Origin: Eubacteriaceae bacterium
GTDB lineage: Bacteria > Bacillota > Clostridia > Eubacteriales > Anaerofustaceae
NCBI GenBank assembly: GCA_009782515.1
Contig: WRIY01000005.1
Location: forward strand, 64,812-118,571
Reading direction: 5' to 3'
DNA length: 53,760 nucleotides
The translations under genes and the position numbers were made by a program. This document shows, in pieces, positions 51,146-53,760 of this stretch. The notes beneath the pieces are model-generated. The model did not search any database. It saw only the letters and a program-made list of their open reading frames with translations, and was not told the origin of the DNA. Within the stretch, counting starts at the first letter, position 1, and each line of letters starts with the position of its first letter.

Positions 51146-52753
51146 ATGGATACAATTCTGATAAACGGCACGGTAGAAACTATGGCTGGCAAAGCTGCCA
51201 GCGCTATAGCTATAAAGAATGGGAGAATAGCGTATGTAGGCTCTGATGAAGAAGCTCTAAAGCATAAGGGCGATGGCACTAAAGTATATGATCTGTCCGG
51301 CAGGCTGGCTCTGCCAGGCTTTACAGACACACACATTCATACCCTTCATACAGGCGAGTCAATGAACAGGCTTGATCTCAGGGGAGTAAAAAGCGTTGAG
51401 GAAATCATCGAAAAAGGCAAGGAATACGTTTTGCAAAAGGATCTAAAGCCAGGAGAATGGATTGTTGCTTTTGGGTTTAACCAGAATATTTTCGATGATG
51501 CAAAGCTGCCGTCAAAAGAAGGCCTTGATGAGATATCAACACAAAACCCAATCATTTGCTACCGAATATGCTTTCATATAGCTGTTGTTAATTCGAAGGC
51601 AATCGAAATAGCCGGCATTAGCAGTGATGCAAAGGTTAGCGGAGGAACACTCGATCTCAATGAGAATGGCGAGCTTACGGGCGTTTTAAGGGAGAATGCG
51701 CTTGAGCTTGCGCACGCGGCAATACCAAGCATGTCTATAGCAGATGCCGAAGGCATTTTGGCATCTGCCACGCAAGCAATGGCTGAATCGGGAATCACTG
51801 CAGTGCACTCTGACGACTTGTCATATATATCATATGAGGGGCTAAGCGAAGCGGTAGCCAATGCAATGGCTAGAGATGAGCTGAAAGTTCGCATATATGA
51901 GCAGTGCCAATGCCCCAGCCTAAGCGCTTTAGAAGGCTTGGCTGCTCTGGGGCTAAATTCTGGCGCGGGCAGCGAGCGCTTTAGTGCTGTGTGCGTGAAA
52001 ATACTGGCTGACGGCAGCCTTGGGGCATCTACAGCTTATATGCTGGAGCCTTACAGCGATGATTTGTCCAACACCGGCATACCAATATACGAAGAAGGCG
52101 ATTTGAAAGAGCTGGTTAAGGCCAGCCACAATGCAGGGTTTGCTGTTGCATGCCATTGCATAGGCGACGGGGCTCTTGAGATGTTTCTAAATGCTGTCGA
52201 GGAAGCCATGTGCGAAAATCCGCAGCCAATTGTGCACCGCGTTGTGCACTGCCAGGTGGGAAACCAGCAACAGTACCAAAGAATGGCTTCCCTTAATATG
52301 GCAGCTGACATACAGCCCCCTTTTACAGCTACTGACAGCGCTATTGCTAACATCCGGCTTGGCGATGCGCGCACTGATGACTCTTACAACTGGAAAAGCT
52401 TGCTGCAGCATGGCGTTAAGCTTGGCGGGGGATCTGACAGCCCTGTTGAGAGCTTTTCCCCTATATGGGGCATATATTGCGCTGTGAGCCGAAAAAACGG
52501 GGCTGGCGGGCCATCATGGCTTGCTGGGCAATGCCTGAGCGTTTATGAGGCAGTAAGCCTGTACACTGTGGGAGCTGCGAATATAGCTAACGCAGCTTAT
52601 ACCTCCGGCACTCTTGAAACCGGCAAGTACGCTGATATTGTGGTACTGGACACGAATATATTCCAAGCGTCTGAAGATGGCCTAAGGGATGCAAAGCCGG
52701 TAATGACAATCATGGGCGGCAGCATAACATACTCAAACGGGGATATCGCTTGA
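51146..52753 (+). CDS. YtcJ-like amidohydrolase
   Basis: A 535-residue metal-dependent hydrolase of the amidohydrolase superfamily, YtcJ/Amidohydro_3 branch. Start ATG 51146 with AGAGGTATG upstream. The N-terminal beta domain (ILINGTVETM...AIAIKNGRIAYVG) is followed by the metal motif GFTDTHIHTLHTG (H63, H65). FGFNQNIF, VACHCIGDGALEMFL (His of metal or general-base strand), HRVVHCQVG and GGGSDSPVESFSPIWGIYCAV (with the Asp) complete the active site, and the end TLETGKYADIVVLD is typical. Family members hydrolyse amides, N-formyl groups or cyclic amides. Located right after a peptide-type importer, it probably processes the imported compound. Confidence 0.9.
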   Translation: MDTILINGTVETMAGKAASAIAIKNGRIAYVGSDEEALKHKGDGTKVYDLSGRLALPGFTDTHIHTLHTGESMNRLDLRGVKSVEEIIEKGKEYVLQKDLKPGEWIVAFGFNQNIFDDAKLPSKEGLDEISTQNPIICYRICFHIAVVNSKAIEIAGISSDAKVSGGTLDLNENGELTGVLRENALELAHAAIPSMSIADAEGILASATQAMAESGITAVHSDDLSYISYEGLSEAVANAMARDELKVRIYEQCQCPSLSALEGLAALGLNSGAGSERFSAVCVKILADGSLGASTAYMLEPYSDDLSNTGIPIYEEGDLKELVKASHNAGFAVACHCIGDGALEMFLNAVEEAMCENPQPIVHRVVHCQVGNQQQYQRMASLNMAADIQPPFTATDSAIANIRLGDARTDDSYNWKSLLQHGVKLGGGSDSPVESFSPIWGIYCAVSRKNGAGGPSWLAGQCLSVYEAVSLYTVGAANIANAAYTSGTLETGKYADIVVLDTNIFQASEDGLRDAKPVMTIMGGSITYSNGDIA

Positions 52754-52869
52754 CATCTCCCAGTGCCCAAAGCGCACAGCATGCTATGCTTATTCTTGGT
52801 TTCTAGGCCAAGCCCGTTCGGGTGAGGGCTTGCAAGGCGCAGCACATTTGCATGCTTGAGGCAAAAGCA

Positions 52870-52895
52870 AAGGCGAGGCCCGTAAGCCTCGCCTT
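52870..52895. terminator. Hairpin between convergent genes, probable bidirectional terminator
   Basis: AAGGCGAGGC (52870-52879) and GCCTCGCCTT (52886-52895) form a perfect 10-bp stem with a six-base loop between the amidohydrolase and Cys-rich genes. The minus strand continues with a short T-rich run, TTTGCTTTTG. Confidence 0.75.
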
Positions 52896-52915
52896 AAGTT
52901 CATGTAAAATTGCTT

Positions 52916-53760
52916 TTATTTTGAATCTGAATAACTCCGCTTTTTATTTGCAACTACGAGCACCAAGCTTGTTGCGCAAATTGTTGCAAGCAGCATTAAC
53001 TGGCTTGTATCGGCAGTATCAGGGTTGTCATACCCGCCGCCTTGGCCGTTTCCGCAGTTGCATCCGGGACCGCATCCTGTCGCATTGCAGTAGTTGCAGT
53101 TGCAGCTGCTGCCATTGCATCCTGCTGAGCATGTGCACCAAACTGTTCCCCAGTTTCCGCCATTCCAGTTGCCGCCACCGTTCCAATTTCCGCCGCCATT
53201 CCAGTTGCCGCCGCCATTCCAATTTCCGCAGTTGCATCCAGGGCCGCATCCATTTGAGCTGCAGTATGAGCATGCGCAGCTGCCGCCTTGGCATCCCCAC
53301 TGGCATGTGCACCACATATTAGATCCGCCGCCGCTAAATCCGCAGTTGCAGCCAACATTTGAGCAGCCAAGCGTTCTGCAGTTTGTGCACTGGCAGTTTC
53401 CGTTGCAGTTGATGCCGCATGTGCACCTGTCTTCTCCACCGCCTTGGCCGCCAGGGCCATTGCCGTTTCCGCCACCGTTTCCGCCATTGCCGCCGCCACC
53501 GTTTCCGCCATTGCCACCGCCGTTTCCGCCGTTGCCGCCTGAACCATTGTTGCCGCATGAGCAGCGTACGTTTCTGCATCCATATGTTGTGCAGGTAGAG
53601 CATGTGCAGTTGCCTATGCAGCTAGTGCCGCATGTGCACCTTAACTGCGATCCGCCTCCACCGCATGTGCAGTAGACTGAGCTGCAGCCGTATGTGCTGC
53701 AAAGATTGCAGTTGCAGCTGCTGCCAGAGCAGTTGGCAGCGCATGTGCATGTCCAAGTGG
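52916..53760 (-). CDS. Cysteine-rich repeat surface protein with NPDTAD-type sorting signal (partial)
   Basis: The minus-strand frame is open from the right edge (first full codon at 53758) to the stop at 52916; 280 C-terminal residues are visible and the N-terminus lies outside. A methionine at 53317 is internal. Five repeats each carry nine cysteines with the pattern C-x-C-x3-C-x(3,4)-C-x-C-x2-C-x4-C-x(3,4)-C-x-C-G, starting CTC each time (for example WCTCQWGCQGGSCACSYC). The linkers are Gly/Asn-rich, one of them NWNGGG repeated. The C-terminus is a cell-wall sorting-type signal: YDNPDTADTSQ, hydrophobic LMLLATICATSLVLVV and a basic tail ANKKR. The protein is probably exported and anchored by a sortase, with disulfide or metal-bound repeats. 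I know no family with this repeat. Confidence 0.75.
   Translation of the reverse strand, partial: TWTCTCAANCSGSSCNCNLCSTYGCSSVYCTCGGGGSQLRCTCGTSCIGNCTCSTCTTYGCRNVRCSCGNNGSGGNGGNGGGNGGNGGGGNGGNGGGNGNGPGGQGGGEDRCTCGINCNGNCQCTNCRTLGCSNVGCNCGFSGGGSNMWCTCQWGCQGGSCACSYCSSNGCGPGCNCGNWNGGGNWNGGGNWNGGGNWNGGNWGTVWCTCSAGCNGSSCNCNYCNATGCGPGCNCGNGQGGGYDNPDTADTSQLMLLATICATSLVLVVANKKRSYSDSK
53155..53229 (-). repeat. 18-base tandem repeat encoding NWNGGG
   Basis: Four near-identical 18-base units within the Cys-rich gene, read leftward as N-W-N-G-G-G. Units differ only at synonymous positions. Confidence 0.75.
53440..53555 (-). repeat. GGC/GGA/AAC triplet-rich tract encoding Gly-Gly-Asn
   Basis: About 115 bases of imperfect 9- and 12-base repeats, translated as runs of GGN and GGGN. 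The tract separates the second and third Cys repeats and is a likely site of length change. Confidence 0.7.

Noticed and set aside
52996-53583. Ala/Thr-rich leftward frame of 195 codons
   Set aside because: A shifted frame of the same repeats with no functional motif, while the true frame continues without stop past the window edge.
53094-53675. Pro/Gln/His-rich rightward frame of 193 codons
   Set aside because: It is the complement of the Gly/Asn/Cys repeats of the leftward gene; the leftward frame has conserved Cys spacing and a sorting signal.

Overview
The window looks like the chromosome of an anaerobic, endospore-forming Gram-positive bacterium (Clostridia-like Firmicute). Evidence: adjacent yabP and yabQ sporulation genes next to divIC, an IscR/IscS/IscU set without hscBA, strong purine-rich ribosome binding sites with frequent GTG/TTG starts, corrinoid-dependent methyltransferase genes, lipoprotein-type solute-binding proteins and a sortase-type anchor. 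Species cannot be named from this sequence. There is no rRNA; there is one tRNA (Thr, GGU) and the tmRNA.

Layout. 1-3.4 kb: tail of an unknown gene, a UroD-family methyltransferase, a TPR protein and a GNAT acetyltransferase. 3.6-7.6 kb: leftward branched-chain amino acid ABC operon livJ-H-M-G without livF. 7.8-13.6 kb: guaB, a patatin-fold protein that has lost its catalytic residues, then iscR-iscS-iscU and a possible small membrane protein. 13.9-16.9 kb: tRNA-Thr, an AAA-ATPase-like/PD-(D/E)XK protein and a rhomboid protease. 17.2-22.7 kb: one very large gene for a pseudokinase, acidic linker, TM helix and TPR-like protein. 23.1-27.0 kb: GC-rich possible RNA leader and a heterodimeric ABC exporter. 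27.0-29.3 kb: yabP-yabQ-divIC-tatD and an unknown gene. 29.4-33.7 kb: YihY-family membrane protein, TetR regulator, an orphan N6-adenine methyltransferase and a 58-residue protein.

34.0-38.5 kb: smpB and ssrA overlap by one base. Immediately downstream lies foreign DNA: a frameshifted SprT-like pseudogene, a small helix-turn-helix protein, and a compact sigma factor/anti-sigma/ABC ATPase/ABC-2 permease cluster, closed by an IS3-type transposase remnant. This is a plausible integration hotspot at the tmRNA gene. 38.7-41.4 kb: a lone amidase-domain protein and a leftward operon of corrinoid protein, UroD-family methyltransferase and an overlooked 51-residue protein, closed by a good terminator. 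41.6-45.3 kb: MacA/MacB-type efflux operon and a DUF169 protein. 45.7-52.8 kb: rightward oligopeptide-type ABC operon (two permeases, two ATPases, lipoprotein) with a YtcJ-like amidohydrolase, suggesting import of a peptide-like or amide compound followed by hydrolysis.

The right edge carries the most unusual item: the C-terminal part of a leftward gene encoding at least five repeats of a nine-cysteine motif, separated by Gly/Asn/Trp linkers and ending in an NPDTAD sorting-type signal. I found no CRISPR array and no intact prophage or insertion sequence.
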